Shown: positions 29,100 through 38,523 of the stretch, piece after piece
How positions within the stretch are numbered: the first letter of the stretch is position 1
Layout of the letters: each line of letters opens with the position of its first letter
NCBI RefSeq assembly: GCF_019423325.1
Contig: NZ_JAHZBQ010000002.1
Span: 372,001-436,000, forward strand
DNA: 64,000 nt
Reading direction: 5' to 3'
Origin: Campylobacter sp.
Lineage (GTDB): Bacteria; Campylobacterota; Campylobacteria; Campylobacterales; Campylobacteraceae
Notes under the pieces: generated by a model
What the model was told of the DNA's origin: nothing
Database searches by the model: none
The model's input: the letters and a program-made list of their open reading frames with translations, nothing else
Translations under genes and position numbers: made by a program

Positions 29100-29626
29100 T
29101 GAAAACTTTGGTATTTGTGATCGATATGCTAAACGGCTTCGTAAAATTCGGCGCGATGGCCGATCCCAGCATAGCAAAGATCGCTCCTGCGGTGCTTAAA
29201 CAGATTGAGGCGGCGAAAAACGTGCATTTCATCTGCGACGCTCACGCCGAGCGGGATTTGGAGATGAAGCGCTACCCGATCCACTGTCTAGTTGGCTCGC
29301 CCGAAGCGGAGGTGATCGAGGAGCTCGCGCCCTACGTAAGCGAGCAAAACGTCACTTTTAAGCGTAGCACGAACGGCTTTCATAATTTGGATAAGAAAAT
29401 TCTGGGCGGCTTCGATCGCTTTGTGATTACGGGCTGTTGCACCGACATCTGCGTGATGCAGTTTGCGCTTAGCCTGCGCACCTATCTCAACGAAACGGGA
29501 GAGGATAAGGACGTCATCGTTCCGCGAGGTGCGGTAGCTACATACGATGCGCCGAACCATGAGCGCGGCTACTATGACGAATGCACGCTAAGCTTAATGC
29601 AAAATGCGGGGATTTTGGTGATTTAA
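29099..29626 (+). CDS. Isochorismatase-family cysteine hydrolase (nicotinamidase-like)
   Basis: 175 residues with the triad Asp9 (VIDML), Lys88 (FKRSTNGF) and Cys118 (TGCCTDICV). The cis-peptide-type segment and metal-site candidates Asp47 and His49 (CDAHAERD) recall PncA nicotinamidases, which convert nicotinamide to nicotinate for NAD salvage, but the usual DWH motif is changed. The start is the ATG at 29099 after AAGGAG, not the in-frame TTG three bases earlier. Translationally coupled to the nitrilase gene. Confidence 0.8.
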   Translation: MKTLVFVIDMLNGFVKFGAMADPSIAKIAPAVLKQIEAAKNVHFICDAHAERDLEMKRYPIHCLVGSPEAEVIEELAPYVSEQNVTFKRSTNGFHNLDKKILGGFDRFVITGCCTDICVMQFALSLRTYLNETGEDKDVIVPRGAVATYDAPNHERGYYDECTLSLMQNAGILVI

Positions 29627-29692
29627 GCTGCGCTTGATTCAAATAGAATTTTAAGCAAAATTTTGTAGCGTATAAATTTTTAAAATTTAGAG

Positions 29693-29724
29693 CCGCTCTT
29701 AAAATTTTGAAATTTTTTGAGCGG
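29693..29724. terminator. Hairpin between convergent genes
   Basis: CCGCTC and GAGCGG flank an A/T-rich loop between the isochorismatase gene (plus) and nhaA (minus), with AT-rich DNA on both sides. The six-base stem makes this a weak candidate. Confidence 0.35.
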
Positions 29725-29783
29725 TAGAATTTTCAAATTTTGTGTTACTCGTAGAATTTTAAGACTCTAACCCTTTACGGATT

Positions 29784-30947
29784 TTAGCTTTGTTTTACCG
29801 CGACTGCTTTTGCGACGAAAAATCCAACTACTCCAGAAATTATCGAGCCTAAAAATACCGCGAGCTTGTCCGTGTAATGATACATATCGCTACCGCCGTA
29901 TGCTAGACCGTCTACGAAAAGTGCCATCGTAAAGCCGATACCACAGATAATTGCTACTGCATAAAGCTGCGGCCAGCCTGCATTTTCGGGCATGTAAGCG
30001 ATTTTGGCTTTGATTAAGATCCAGCTAAAGGTAAAAATTCCGATCTGTTTACCGAAAAATAGCCCTAGCATTATACCCATCGGCACCGGACCGAAAAGGA
30101 AGCTAGGACTGATACCCGCTAGCGAAACGCCTGCGTTTGTAAAGGCAAAGATTGGCAGGATGAAGAAATTTACGGGGTAGGCTAGTCCGTGCTCCATATC
30201 CTTTAGCATAGAGCCCGAGCGGGTCTTAAGCGGGATACAAAAACCCGCAAGCACTCCTGCGATGGTCGCGTGGATACCGGAGTTTAGTACCATCACCCAC
30301 AGCACCACGGCCACGATGATAAACGGAAGCTTTTTATCGACACCAAGTCTGCTCATCGCTAGCATTATTGCGACACAGGCAGCTGCACCGCCTAGATATA
30401 TTGCGTTTATGGTTGAGGAATAAAACAAAGCGATGATTAAAATTGCACACAGATCGTCCATTATCGCAAGCGTCAAAACGAAAATTTTAAGGCTAGCTGG
30501 GATTTTTTTGCCTAAAAGTGCCATCACGCCCACGGCAAAGGCTATGTCGGTCGCCGTAGGGATCGCCCAGCCCTTCATCGCGACGGCATCGCCCCAGTTG
30601 ATGATCGAAAATATGATCGCAGGCATCATTACTCCGCCCAAAGCCGCGAAGCTAGGAAGTAAAATTTGAGAGAAATGGCGCAACTGCCCTTCGATCTTTT
30701 CGCGCTTGAGCTCAAGTCCGATGGCAAAGAAAAATATCGCCATGAGCACGTCGTTTACCAAAAAATGCATTGATTCGTCAAGTTTCGCAGAACCCATGCC
30801 TATGGTAAAACTTAGATGTAAAAACGCTTCGTAATATTTAGATAAAAATTCTACATTTTGAGCTACGATCGCAAAAACCGCGGATAGAAGTAATATAACG
30901 CCGGCGCTACTTTCGCTTGATAAAATTTTCTTAATGATATGTTGCAC
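29784..30947 (-). CDS. nhaA: Na+/H+ antiporter NhaA
   Basis: Electrogenic inner-membrane antiporter exchanging sodium for protons for pH and salt homeostasis. 387 residues, about twelve transmembrane segments. NhaA hallmarks: FAIGLELKREKIEGQL, PTATDIAFAVGVMALLG with the TM4 unwound region, and LAIMDDLCAILIIALFY, carrying the paired aspartates of the ion site. Full length. Last gene of the minus-strand run glmM-lspA-TM2-hemJ-nhaA. Confidence 0.96.
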   Translation of the reverse strand: MQHIIKKILSSESSAGVILLLSAVFAIVAQNVEFLSKYYEAFLHLSFTIGMGSAKLDESMHFLVNDVLMAIFFFAIGLELKREKIEGQLRHFSQILLPSFAALGGVMMPAIIFSIINWGDAVAMKGWAIPTATDIAFAVGVMALLGKKIPASLKIFVLTLAIMDDLCAILIIALFYSSTINAIYLGGAAACVAIMLAMSRLGVDKKLPFIIVAVVLWVMVLNSGIHATIAGVLAGFCIPLKTRSGSMLKDMEHGLAYPVNFFILPIFAFTNAGVSLAGISPSFLFGPVPMGIMLGLFFGKQIGIFTFSWILIKAKIAYMPENAGWPQLYAVAIICGIGFTMALFVDGLAYGGSDMYHYTDKLAVFLGSIISGVVGFFVAKAVAVKQS

Positions 30948-31011
30948 ATGCTTCCTTTAAAATTTTGCTCTAATTTTATGCAAATTTTAATTAAATTTTT
31001 ATCAAAACGGG

Positions 31012-31452
31012 CTAGTTGCTCGGTAAATTCGGCATTATTAGCATCGCATAAAGTATTATAAACATTATGATCGTAGGGCCTTCGTTGATCGCACGGAAGT
31101 ATTTTCCGCTTCTGTGGCACTCGTTTTTTTCAAATTTATACATATAATAATACAGCCACAAATGATAACAGATTAGCAAAACTCCGGCTAGTAATTTTAT
31201 ATGAAAATACCCCATTTTCATAAGCCCCGGATTTAAAACGATAAGCATCACGCCGCTAAAAACCGTCACTGCCATCGCTATCCAGCCGATCGCGTGATAG
31301 AGCATCCGCTCCATTTTTTTAACGACCTTTACGAAATCTGGTTTGTCTAAATTTTCAGCGTGATAAACATACAGGCGCGGCATATAAAATAGCATCGCCA
31401 TCCACGAAATAAAGCCCGCAAAATGGACAAATTTAAACCAATAGTAACTCAT
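31012..31452 (-). CDS. hemJ: Protoporphyrinogen IX oxidase HemJ
   Basis: Membrane enzyme oxidising protoporphyrinogen IX to protoporphyrin IX in haem synthesis. 146 residues, four transmembrane segments, with the HemJ/UPF0093 N-terminus YYWFKFVHFAGFISWMAMLF (His10) and PRLYVYH, and a later FHIKLLAGVLLICYHL segment. Full length. It begins 10 bases after the TM2/SHOCT gene ends and precedes nhaA. Confidence 0.92.
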   Translation of the reverse strand: MSYYWFKFVHFAGFISWMAMLFYMPRLYVYHAENLDKPDFVKVVKKMERMLYHAIGWIAMAVTVFSGVMLIVLNPGLMKMGYFHIKLLAGVLLICYHLWLYYYMYKFEKNECHRSGKYFRAINEGPTIIMFIILYAMLIMPNLPSN

Positions 31453-31461
31453 TTTTTCTCC

Positions 31462-31854
31462 TTAATCTCTCATTAAAATTTCTTTTCGCGCCTCGAATTC
31501 TTCTTTAGAAATCGCGCCTTTTTGATACAGCTCAAAGAGCGCATCGACTTTTTTTAGACGCCCCTCGTAGTCGTCTTCCTCCGTCTCACTTACAAAAGCA
31601 TTTAAATCTTCCACCCAAATTCCTACGAAAAATATATCCAGCAAAATCCAAATTCCCCAAATCGCCCAAAACAAAAAGCCCACCAAAAACCATAGTGTAA
31701 AGCTCCCTAGCCAAAATAGCGCGATTTGAGCAAATCCGCTGATAAATTTACCGCAATAAATTCTATGCAGTCCGCCGCCGATCGGCATAGCTGCGATCCA
31801 CGAAAACGCACCTAAAAACCAAAGCGCGTAAGCGATATAATTATTTCTCTTCAT
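31462..31854 (-). CDS. TM2-like membrane protein with C-terminal SHOCT motif
   Basis: 130 residues. The N-terminal 85 form two to three hydrophobic segments with a TM2-like GGGLHRIYCGKFISG turn. The last 30 residues (VDALFELYQKGAISKEEFEA) are a SHOCT motif, a short element common at the C-termini of bacterial proteins. Function unknown. The start overlaps the lspA 3' end by 14 bases, with an AAGGAG site inside lspA. Confidence 0.72.
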   Translation of the reverse strand: MKRNNYIAYALWFLGAFSWIAAMPIGGGLHRIYCGKFISGFAQIALFWLGSFTLWFLVGFLFWAIWGIWILLDIFFVGIWVEDLNAFVSETEEDDYEGRLKKVDALFELYQKGAISKEEFEARKEILMRD

Positions 31855-32302
31855 TTTTCTCCTTTTTTGCGGTGCGTAAGCCCTGAAAAATAAAAATCAC
31901 GACGGCTAGATCTATCATCACATCGGCGAAATTAAACACCGCAAACTCAAACCATTTATGCCACGCGACGTAATCGACTACGCCGCTGCGAATGAAGCGA
32001 TCAAGTAAATTTGAACAACCTCCCGCAAGCATCAGCGCAAACGGTGCCCAGTGCTCACAAAAGAGCTTTTTATGACAAAATACATACGCCGCAAGCGCTG
32101 AGATTAGCGCGATCTGGATAAATTTTAAATTTTCACCCAAAAAGGCAAACATCGAAAACGCAACGCCGCGGTTAAGCGTAAGCTCTAGTGAAAAAAACTC
32201 GCCCTGCCATGAAAAGCCGTTTAAAAACGCGAGCTTGATCGCTTGATCGATCGCAAAGATTGCCATGAAAAGCAGGATAAATTTAATACAGGTCTTAGCC
32301 AT
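31841..32302 (-). CDS. lspA: Lipoprotein signal peptidase II
   Basis: Inner-membrane aspartyl protease cleaving prolipoprotein signal peptides. 153 residues from the ATG at 32302 (a TTG four codons upstream is less likely). Four transmembrane segments; catalytic Asp110 (DRFIRSGVVDYV) and Asp127 (FNFADVMIDLAV); LNRGVAFSM is the conserved first loop. Gene order glmM-lspA matches C. jejuni Cj0360-Cj0361. Confidence 0.95.
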   Translation of the reverse strand: MAKTCIKFILLFMAIFAIDQAIKLAFLNGFSWQGEFFSLELTLNRGVAFSMFAFLGENLKFIQIALISALAAYVFCHKKLFCEHWAPFALMLAGGCSNLLDRFIRSGVVDYVAWHKWFEFAVFNFADVMIDLAVVIFIFQGLRTAKKEKNEEK

Positions 32303-32400
32303 CTTGCAATCCAAATTTAAATATATAAAGCTTGCGTTTTTTACCCGCGCTTTTTGTGTGGAGCTGGTAGCTTGCCGCGCCGTAAAATTTCACCGCAACG

Positions 32401-33741
32401 CTACTCATTTAGGGCTTTGGCAAAAAATTTCTCGACCTCGTCCATTCGCTTTTGCAGCAGCTTTTCGTTTTTGCCCTCGATTAAGAGGCGGATAACGTTT
32501 TCGGTGCCGGAGTAGCGAAAGAGCGAGCGGATTTTGTCCGCTTTAAGGCTTGCTTCAAGCTCCTTTAGCCCTTTTAATTTTTCAAGCGGCTTTTTATCCG
32601 AAATTTTTAAATTCTTTAAAATTTGTGGATAGGGCTTAATCATCCCCGAAAATTCGCTTGCCTTCTTTTTCATATCTAGCATGCAGGCGGCGAATTGCAG
32701 CGCGCTTGCGATGCCGTCGCCCGTTTTGGCGTAATCGCTGAAAATCACGTGCCCGCTCTGCTCGCCGCCGAAATTTGCACCTAGCTCGTGCATCGTCTCA
32801 AGCACAAATTTATCGCCTACATTGCAGCGATGAAGCGCGATGTCGTGTTTAGCTAAAAAATCCTCCAGCGCAGAATTACTCATCACTGTGGCTACCATTT
32901 TATTGCCTGCTAAGCGATTTTTTCCTTTCAAATAGACTGCTAAAATTCCAAGTAGCGCGTCGCCGTGGATGATCTCGCCGTTTTCGTCCACGACTACGAG
33001 CCTATCGGCATCCCCGTCGAAGGCAAAGCCGACGTCGGCGCGTAATCTTTTGACCTCCGAGGCTAAATTTTGCGGGCTTAACGCGCCGCAAGCATCATTA
33101 ATATTTTTGCCGTTAGGTTCGTCGCCGATGACGATAGTTTCGGCTCCCAGCTCGTTAAATACCGTAGGCGCGACCCTGTAGCTTGCTCCGTTTGCACAAT
33201 CAAGCACGACGCGAAGCCCGTGCAGCGTCCTTTGCTTCGGGAAGGAATTTTTAATATGCACGATATATCTGCCGATGACGTCGTCCACGCGTTTTGCGGC
33301 GCCTATCTGCATCATTTTTGTGCGCGCTTCAGAGATGAGTTCGTCGCTGAAATAAATTTTTTCGATCTGCGCTTCCTCTTTTTCATCGAGTTTGAAGCCC
33401 TCGCTGTTGAAAAATTTAATGCCGTTGTCGTAGTATGGATTGTGGCTCGCGCTTATCATGATACCGGCGTCGCAGCGCATGTCCTCCGTAAGAAAGGCAA
33501 TCGCAGGAGTAGGCATCGGTCCGATCTGGCGGACGTTGTAGCCCACTGAGGTAAGGCCCGCTACGATCGCGGTTTCTATCATATAACCGCTTCTGCGGGT
33601 ATCTTTGCCGACTAAAATCATATTCGTAACGGAATTTTTCCTAAAATAAATTCCCGCTGCCATCGCTACGCGCATCGCAAGCTCGGCGGTCAAAAATTCT
33701 CCCGCTTTGCCTCGTACGCCGTCCGTCCCGAAAAGTTTCAT
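32401..33741 (-). CDS. glmM: Phosphoglucosamine mutase
   Basis: Converts glucosamine-6-phosphate to glucosamine-1-phosphate for UDP-GlcNAc, peptidoglycan and lipopolysaccharide synthesis. 446 residues from [11 protein letters not shown]; phosphorylated Ser99 in [12 protein letters not shown]; Mg site FDGDADR; C-terminal [12 protein letters not shown] phosphate loop. The ATG at 33741 follows AAGGA; an in-frame TTG two codons earlier is ignored. Divergent from rpsT. Confidence 0.97.
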   Translation of the reverse strand: MKLFGTDGVRGKAGEFLTAELAMRVAMAAGIYFRKNSVTNMILVGKDTRRSGYMIETAIVAGLTSVGYNVRQIGPMPTPAIAFLTEDMRCDAGIMISASHNPYYDNGIKFFNSEGFKLDEKEEAQIEKIYFSDELISEARTKMMQIGAAKRVDDVIGRYIVHIKNSFPKQRTLHGLRVVLDCANGASYRVAPTVFNELGAETIVIGDEPNGKNINDACGALSPQNLASEVKRLRADVGFAFDGDADRLVVVDENGEIIHGDALLGILAVYLKGKNRLAGNKMVATVMSNSALEDFLAKHDIALHRCNVGDKFVLETMHELGANFGGEQSGHVIFSDYAKTGDGIASALQFAACMLDMKKKASEFSGMIKPYPQILKNLKISDKKPLEKLKGLKELEASLKADKIRSLFRYSGTENVIRLLIEGKNEKLLQKRMDEVEKFFAKALNE

Positions 33742-33855
33742 TATCAAATCCTTAAAAATGTAATCGCAAAATTTTACCAGAAAAAGTTTAATCTTAATAA
33801 ATTCGAGCTATTTTAAATTTCACTTAAATTAAGCGTCGATTAAATATTTTTTACG

Positions 33856-33861
33856 TATAAT
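33856..33861 (+). promoter_or_regulatory. -10 box of rpsT
   Basis: TATAAT 33 bases upstream of the rpsT start in the divergent glmM/rpsT gap, preceded by AT-rich periodic DNA as is typical of Campylobacter promoters. Confidence 0.6.
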
Positions 33862-33893
33862 CGCAGGTTCAAATTTAACCGAAAAGGAACGTT

Positions 33894-34166
33894 ATGGCAA
33901 ATCACAAATCCGCCGAAAAACGCGCGAGACAAACCATAAAAAGAACGGAGCGAAATAGATTTTATCGCACCAGAGTAAAAAATATCACAAAAGCCGTAAG
34001 AGAGGCGGTCGAGAGCAAGGATCTAGACGCAGCGACTCAGGCTCTAAAAACGGCTAACGAAAGCTTTCACAGCTTCGTAAGCAGAGGCTTTTTGAAAAAA
34101 CAGACCGCGAGCAGAAAAGTAAGCCGCCTAGCCAAACTCGTAAATTCTTTAAAAACCGCCGCGTAA
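33894..34166 (+). CDS. rpsT: 30S ribosomal protein S20
   Basis: Primary-binding 30S protein. 90 residues, strongly basic, beginning [21 protein letters not shown], the typical S20 start (written here to 20 residues or fewer as [17 protein letters not shown]). The [18 protein letters not shown] block near the C-terminus is conserved. Good AAAGGAA site. prfA follows 24 bases later. Confidence 0.97.
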   Translation: MANHKSAEKRARQTIKRTERNRFYRTRVKNITKAVREAVESKDLDAATQALKTANESFHSFVSRGFLKKQTASRKVSRLAKLVNSLKTAA

Positions 34167-34190
34167 GCGCTACTTACGCATAAAATTTAA

Positions 34191-35258
34191 ATGCTAGCTG
34201 ATAAACTAAAGCCCTTTTTGGATCGCTACGACGAGCTTTCGCGCATGCTTAGTGATCCCGCAGTTACCGCAGATATCGCCAATATGACTGCGCTATCTAA
34301 GGAGCAGCGCAATATCGAGCCGATCAAAGAGGCGGCTAGCGAGTATCTTAAAATTTTAAATCAGATCGAAGAGAACAAAGCTCTGCTAAGCGATGCCGAT
34401 CTCGGCGAGCTAGCCAAAGAGGAGCTTAAAAGCTTAGAGAGCGAAAAGCCGCAGCTCGAAGAAAAAATCAAAATTTTACTGCTTCCGAAAGACCCAAACG
34501 ACGATAAAAATATCTTTCTTGAGATTCGCGCCGGTACGGGCGGTGACGAAGCGGCGCTGTTTGCGGGCGATCTACTCGGCGCGTATCTACGCTACGCCGA
34601 TCTTCGCGGCTATAAATGCGAGATCGTAAGCACTAGCGAAGGCAGCGTCGGCGGCTACAAAGAAGCGATCTTGCTCGTAAAGGGCGCGGGAGCGTATTCG
34701 CGGCTGAAATTTGAAGGTGGCACTCACCGCGTGCAGCGCGTCCCCGAAACGGAGAGTCAGGGCAGGGTGCATACCTCCGCGATCACCGTCGCCGTCATGC
34801 CCGAGATCGAGGATAGCGAGATACAGATCAATCCGAACGATCTTCGCATCGACGTTATGCGCAGCTCCGGCCACGGCGGGCAGTCCGTAAATACCACCGA
34901 TAGCGCCGTTCGTATCACTCACATCCCGACTGGTTTAGTCGTCACCAACCAAGACGGCAAGGACCAGCACAAAAACAAAGAGGCGGCGATGAAGGTGCTA
35001 AAGGCGCGCCTTTACGATATGCAGGAGCAGGAGCGCTTAGAGAAAGAGCGCAAAGATCGCAAGGATCAGGTAGGTACCGGCGACCGCTCGGGGCGGATTC
35101 GTACCTACAACTATCCGCAAAACCGCATCAGCGACCACCGCATAAATTTAACTCTCTACCGCCTGGACGCGATCATGGCAGGGGGCTTGTTCGACGAGAT
35201 CATCGATCCGCTCATAGCGCACTCTCAAGCCGAAGCGATCGCAAACGCGGGCTATTGA
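34191..35258 (+). CDS. prfA: Peptide chain release factor 1
   Basis: Releases peptides at UAA and UAG. 355 residues; the catalytic GGQ lies in [17 protein letters not shown], and the RF1-type stop-recognition domain precedes it (MPEIED region). Full length. Cotranscribed with rpsT, as in other Campylobacter genomes. Confidence 0.97.
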   Translation: MLADKLKPFLDRYDELSRMLSDPAVTADIANMTALSKEQRNIEPIKEAASEYLKILNQIEENKALLSDADLGELAKEELKSLESEKPQLEEKIKILLLPKDPNDDKNIFLEIRAGTGGDEAALFAGDLLGAYLRYADLRGYKCEIVSTSEGSVGGYKEAILLVKGAGAYSRLKFEGGTHRVQRVPETESQGRVHTSAITVAVMPEIEDSEIQINPNDLRIDVMRSSGHGGQSVNTTDSAVRITHIPTGLVVTNQDGKDQHKNKEAAMKVLKARLYDMQEQERLEKERKDRKDQVGTGDRSGRIRTYNYPQNRISDHRINLTLYRLDAIMAGGLFDEIIDPLIAHSQAEAIANAGY

Positions 35259-35270
35259 GCCTTTTAAAAT

Positions 35271-35759
35271 TTAGACCTTACATCCGCCCGCTTTGCCGAA
35301 TTTTGCCTCGATCAAAAGCACCAAGATGAAGAAAATTTTTTCATCGTTAAACTTTGCAATCTCACGCAGGTCTTGATCTGCGCTTATGAGCTTGATACCG
35401 TTTGATTTCAAAATCACAGCGAGCTCGTCCGGCTCAAAGCCCATTTTACCAGCGATCTCCCTAATATTATAAGACTCGATCGCGTCGATGATGCGATCCA
35501 TATTACAAAAGCCCGGATTCTTGCGGCTCAAAACCACGTCCAAAAACTCGCCCCAAAGCTTTACGAGCTTCTTTCGCCTCGTGATTATATGCAAGATCGC
35601 GACGCAAAGCAGACCGAATCCCGCGATCTTATGCAGGCTCATCCACGTCTCGTCGTATTCGCCGCGCGCAAAGTAGGCGCCCGAAAAGCCCAAAATGCAA
35701 AGCGCGCAAGCTAGCAGCACGATGAGAGCAAATTTATAAACAATCCCCGCCTTAAGCAT
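35271..35759 (-). CDS. DUF4405-like membrane protein
   Basis: 162 residues from the ATG at 35759, preceded by AAGGAG. Two transmembrane segments with membrane histidines (SLHKIAGFGLLCVAILHI) resemble DUF4405-type, possibly haem-binding, domains. The C-terminal half is soluble, with a helix-turn-helix-like EIAGKMGFEPDELAVILKSN and a hydrophobic FFILVLLIEAKFG. Function unknown. It is convergent with prfA, 12 bases apart. Confidence 0.6.
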   Translation of the reverse strand: MLKAGIVYKFALIVLLACALCILGFSGAYFARGEYDETWMSLHKIAGFGLLCVAILHIITRRKKLVKLWGEFLDVVLSRKNPGFCNMDRIIDAIESYNIREIAGKMGFEPDELAVILKSNGIKLISADQDLREIAKFNDEKIFFILVLLIEAKFGKAGGCKV

Positions 35760-36621
35760 CAAATCTCCTTGTCTCGTTTTTAAAATTTAGCGGCTTAGGC
35801 GTAGCGCCCGCGAACGCTACGGCGGCGCTACGTCCCGCCGGTCGCCGCTATCGTATCGCCTCGGCGTTATTGCGCCGTCCGTACCGCTGCTTCACTTATA
35901 CGCTCCGCGGATCGCCATCATCGTATCGCGGCGGTATTATTGCGTTGCTCGCACTGCGCTTACGCATCCCGTCGATCGCGGTTGCCATATTGCGGCATTT
36001 TATGCTGTCGTCGCCGTAATCACGCCGCGCCGTCTTGTGCTGCCGATCCGCCGTCGCGGTAGCATTGTTCGCTTCGATCGTAGCACCGTTACGATGATGA
36101 TTTGCCCGAGCGAAGGTCATGTCATACGGCGCCGAGTAGGTACGTATCGCCGCTCCGCTTCTCGACTACGGCGTGCCGTCTGCGCCGCCGATGTGTTACG
36201 CGCCATCCGACGCGCTATCGACTTATTGCGACGCCCGCGCATCGCGCCGCTGCCGCAGCCCGCGTATTTAGCACGCCGTTACGCTACCGATCACGGCTCG
36301 GTTTAAAATTTTATCTAGGCGATGTCTCCTCGGCGGATCATTTTGCGTTTAAATTTTACTGACTTAAATTTTCGCACAGAACGTGATCGCACGCCAGCTA
36401 TCGATCTCCAAGCCACTTGTCACGCCGTAGTGCCTGCCCGCCGCCGACTGCGTGCGAGCGCATAGCCACGCGGATGCCGATGCCCATGTATGCGAACACC
36501 GAGCGTCTCGGCTAAATTTTATCGCCGCTTAATATAAACGAGTAATTTTAATAAATCTGGATTTAAAAAGATATGAATTTAAAGGCAAAATCCCTGCGGC
36601 GCGAAATTTAAAGGACCGAAT
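35760..36621. repeat. GC-rich gap with degenerate tandem repeats
   Basis: From about 35840 to 36010 a unit of about 70 bases recurs with drift; TCGTATCGCCTCGGCG at 35851 matches TCGTATCGCGGCGG at 35921, each followed by TATTGCG. The stretch to 36300 is clearly more GC-rich than its neighbours and holds no credible gene; 36300-36621 also has none. Confidence 0.6.
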
Positions 36622-38523
36622 TTAAAGCTCTATCGTCCGCTCGAATATGTCCTCAAGCCCCGTTTGATGCACGATCGCTAGCATGCCGAGGCTCGGCAGA
36701 TCCGCGCGCAGACTCAGTAGCAGCTCGCGTGCCGAGACCGGATCGAGCGCGGACGTGATCTCGTCTGCGAAAACAAAGCTCGGCTTGTAGTAATAAATAC
36801 GTGCGAAACTAAGCCGCTGCGCCTCTCCGCCGCTTAAAATTTTAACGTAATCGGCGCGCGAGTTTAGCATGCGGGCAAATTTCTTAAGTCCTACGCGGCG
36901 TAAAATTTCTAAAAATTCCGCGTCGTCTGCGCGTGGCGGCTGCGGATAGGAAATGAGCTCTTTTAGGCTAAGCGGCGCTAGGTAGGGCTTTTGCGGGATA
37001 AACATCACGCCCGTGCGCGGCAGACTGATCTCGCCGCGGCCATATCGCCAAAGACCCGCCGCGTAGCGCAGAGTCGTACTTTTGCCCGCGCCGCTCTTGC
37101 CTCGCAGCATTATAAACTGCGCGGGCGCAAGCTCGAAGCGTAGATCCTCGATCAGCGGCTCGCCCGCAGGCGTGAAGACCGACAAGCCCTCGCAACGAGC
37201 GGAATTTTCGTCGCTTTGTTTGACGCAAGCACGCAGATTTGCGCTCTCGCCGTCCATGCGCGAGATGAACTCATAGATCCTCTGCACGCTCGCCGCCCAC
37301 TCCATGATCTGCTTGTAATAGTCCATAAACCACGCAAATCCGTCCTGTACGCTGTAAAACGCCGAGCGCGCCTGCATCATATCGCCGAAGCTCATCGCAC
37401 GCGACAAATACAGCGGCAAGCAGGCAAAGATCGGGATTAAATTCGTGATTTTTAGGTAGCTTGCCGAAAAGCACTCGAGGCGAAATTCCGTATTCATGAT
37501 GCTGCGCCAATTTCTCATGATCTCGCCGAAACTCGCGCGGAAGCGGCTGCGCTCGGCATCCTCTCCGCGCATAAAGGCTACGGCTTCCGCGTTTTCGCGC
37601 ACTAGCAGCAGATCCGAGCGGTAGTCGGCTTCGGCGCGCTGCTTGGCGAAATTTAGCCCCCTAAGCCTGCGCCCGATGAGATGCGTGATCAGCGAGCAAA
37701 GCAGCGTATAAAGGAGCGCGATGTAGAGCAAAAAGCCTTCGATCTCAAAGCGCATGCCGAAAATTTCAAATTTCAGCACCTTCGAGACCTGCCACAAGAT
37801 CGCGACGAAGGCGATGAGCTTGGCGAGATTGTAGACGAGCGATTTTACGAGATCGACGCTTTTTTGCACGAGCAGCAAGCTGTCCTCGGCGATACGCTGA
37901 TCAGGGTTGTCTAGCTTTGCGATTGTTTTTGAAATTTCACAATCTGCGCAAGTTTTGGATGAAATTTTATTCTCGCTTGCGCCGCTTTGCCCTGCTGCAT
38001 TTTGCTCCGCCGTGCTCGGTAAAATTTCAAGCCCCTTTACGTCTCCATGCAAAGCCGCGCTGTCCGCTTCGGCTGCGGAACACTCTGTGCGCTCGTTTAA
38101 ATTTTCATCTAAATTTACGTCGCCAGGTTTTTCTAAATTTGATCCGCCCCTGGCGCTAAAATTTCCATCAAGGCTCGTGCGGTAGAAGTTTGCGTTATGT
38201 AGCCATTTGCGCTCCATCATCGCGCTTAGCCGCTCGCGCCAGACGATTATGAGCAGTTTGCGAAGCCAGCTGCCGCAGACGATGAAAAGCACAATGAGCG
38301 CCGTGTAGAGCAAAAACTCGCCCACGAGCGCGGGGATCAGCTCGCCCTTAAGCTCGCTTAGCGCGTCGTAAAAGCGCTTATCCCACGCGTTCATCAGCAC
38401 GCTGATTTTGATGATAGCCAGGCTAAAACCAAGCGCGAGCAGCAGCAGCGCCCACAGCTTCGCCGCCCCCTCGCCGAACCAGTGTGGACGTAGAATTTCA
38501 AAAAATTGCTTTAGCGTTTTCAA
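36622..38523 (-). CDS. YddA/SbmA-BacA-type ABC transporter with an inserted low-complexity segment
   Basis: A 633-residue membrane transporter with fused ATPase. The N-terminal SbmA/BacA-like membrane domain includes WLHNANFYRTSLDG and NPDQRIAEDSLLL. The ATPase follows: Walker A RGKSGAGKSTTLRY, signature LSGGEAQRLSFAR, Walker B SFVFADEITSALD. In relatives the FYR and NPDQRI blocks are nearly adjacent; here about 83 residues (121-203), rich in Ser, Ala, Glu and Asn, separate them. The substrate is unknown; relatives move peptides or cofactors. Monocistronic. Confidence 0.82.
   Translation of the reverse strand: MKTLKQFFEILRPHWFGEGAAKLWALLLLALGFSLAIIKISVLMNAWDKRFYDALSELKGELIPALVGEFLLYTALIVLFIVCGSWLRKLLIIVWRERLSAMMERKWLHNANFYRTSLDGNFSARGGSNLEKPGDVNLDENLNERTECSAAEADSAALHGDVKGLEILPSTAEQNAAGQSGASENKISSKTCADCEISKTIAKLDNPDQRIAEDSLLLVQKSVDLVKSLVYNLAKLIAFVAILWQVSKVLKFEIFGMRFEIEGFLLYIALLYTLLCSLITHLIGRRLRGLNFAKQRAEADYRSDLLLVRENAEAVAFMRGEDAERSRFRASFGEIMRNWRSIMNTEFRLECFSASYLKITNLIPIFACLPLYLSRAMSFGDMMQARSAFYSVQDGFAWFMDYYKQIMEWAASVQRIYEFISRMDGESANLRACVKQSDENSARCEGLSVFTPAGEPLIEDLRFELAPAQFIMLRGKSGAGKSTTLRYAAGLWRYGRGEISLPRTGVMFIPQKPYLAPLSLKELISYPQPPRADDAEFLEILRRVGLKKFARMLNSRADYVKILSGGEAQRLSFARIYYYKPSFVFADEITSALDPVSARELLLSLRADLPSLGMLAIVHQTGLEDIFERTIEL
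37915..38163 (-). repeat. Low-complexity in-frame insertion in the ABC transporter gene
   Basis: Codes residues 121-203 of the transporter. It is rich in AAATTT-type words, like the intergenic DNA, and interrupts a conserved membrane-domain block. It contains CADC and several EN/QN words. Confidence 0.6.

Noticed and set aside
35760..36300. GC-rich gap as horizontally acquired DNA
   Set aside because: There is no gene, integrase or flanking repeat to support transfer; composition alone may come from repeat expansion.
36352..36530. Minus-strand open stretch ending HYGVTSGLEIDSWRAITFC
   Set aside because: It reads like protein for about 20 residues, but there is no start codon in frame and the region is GC-rich repeat, where long frames are common.
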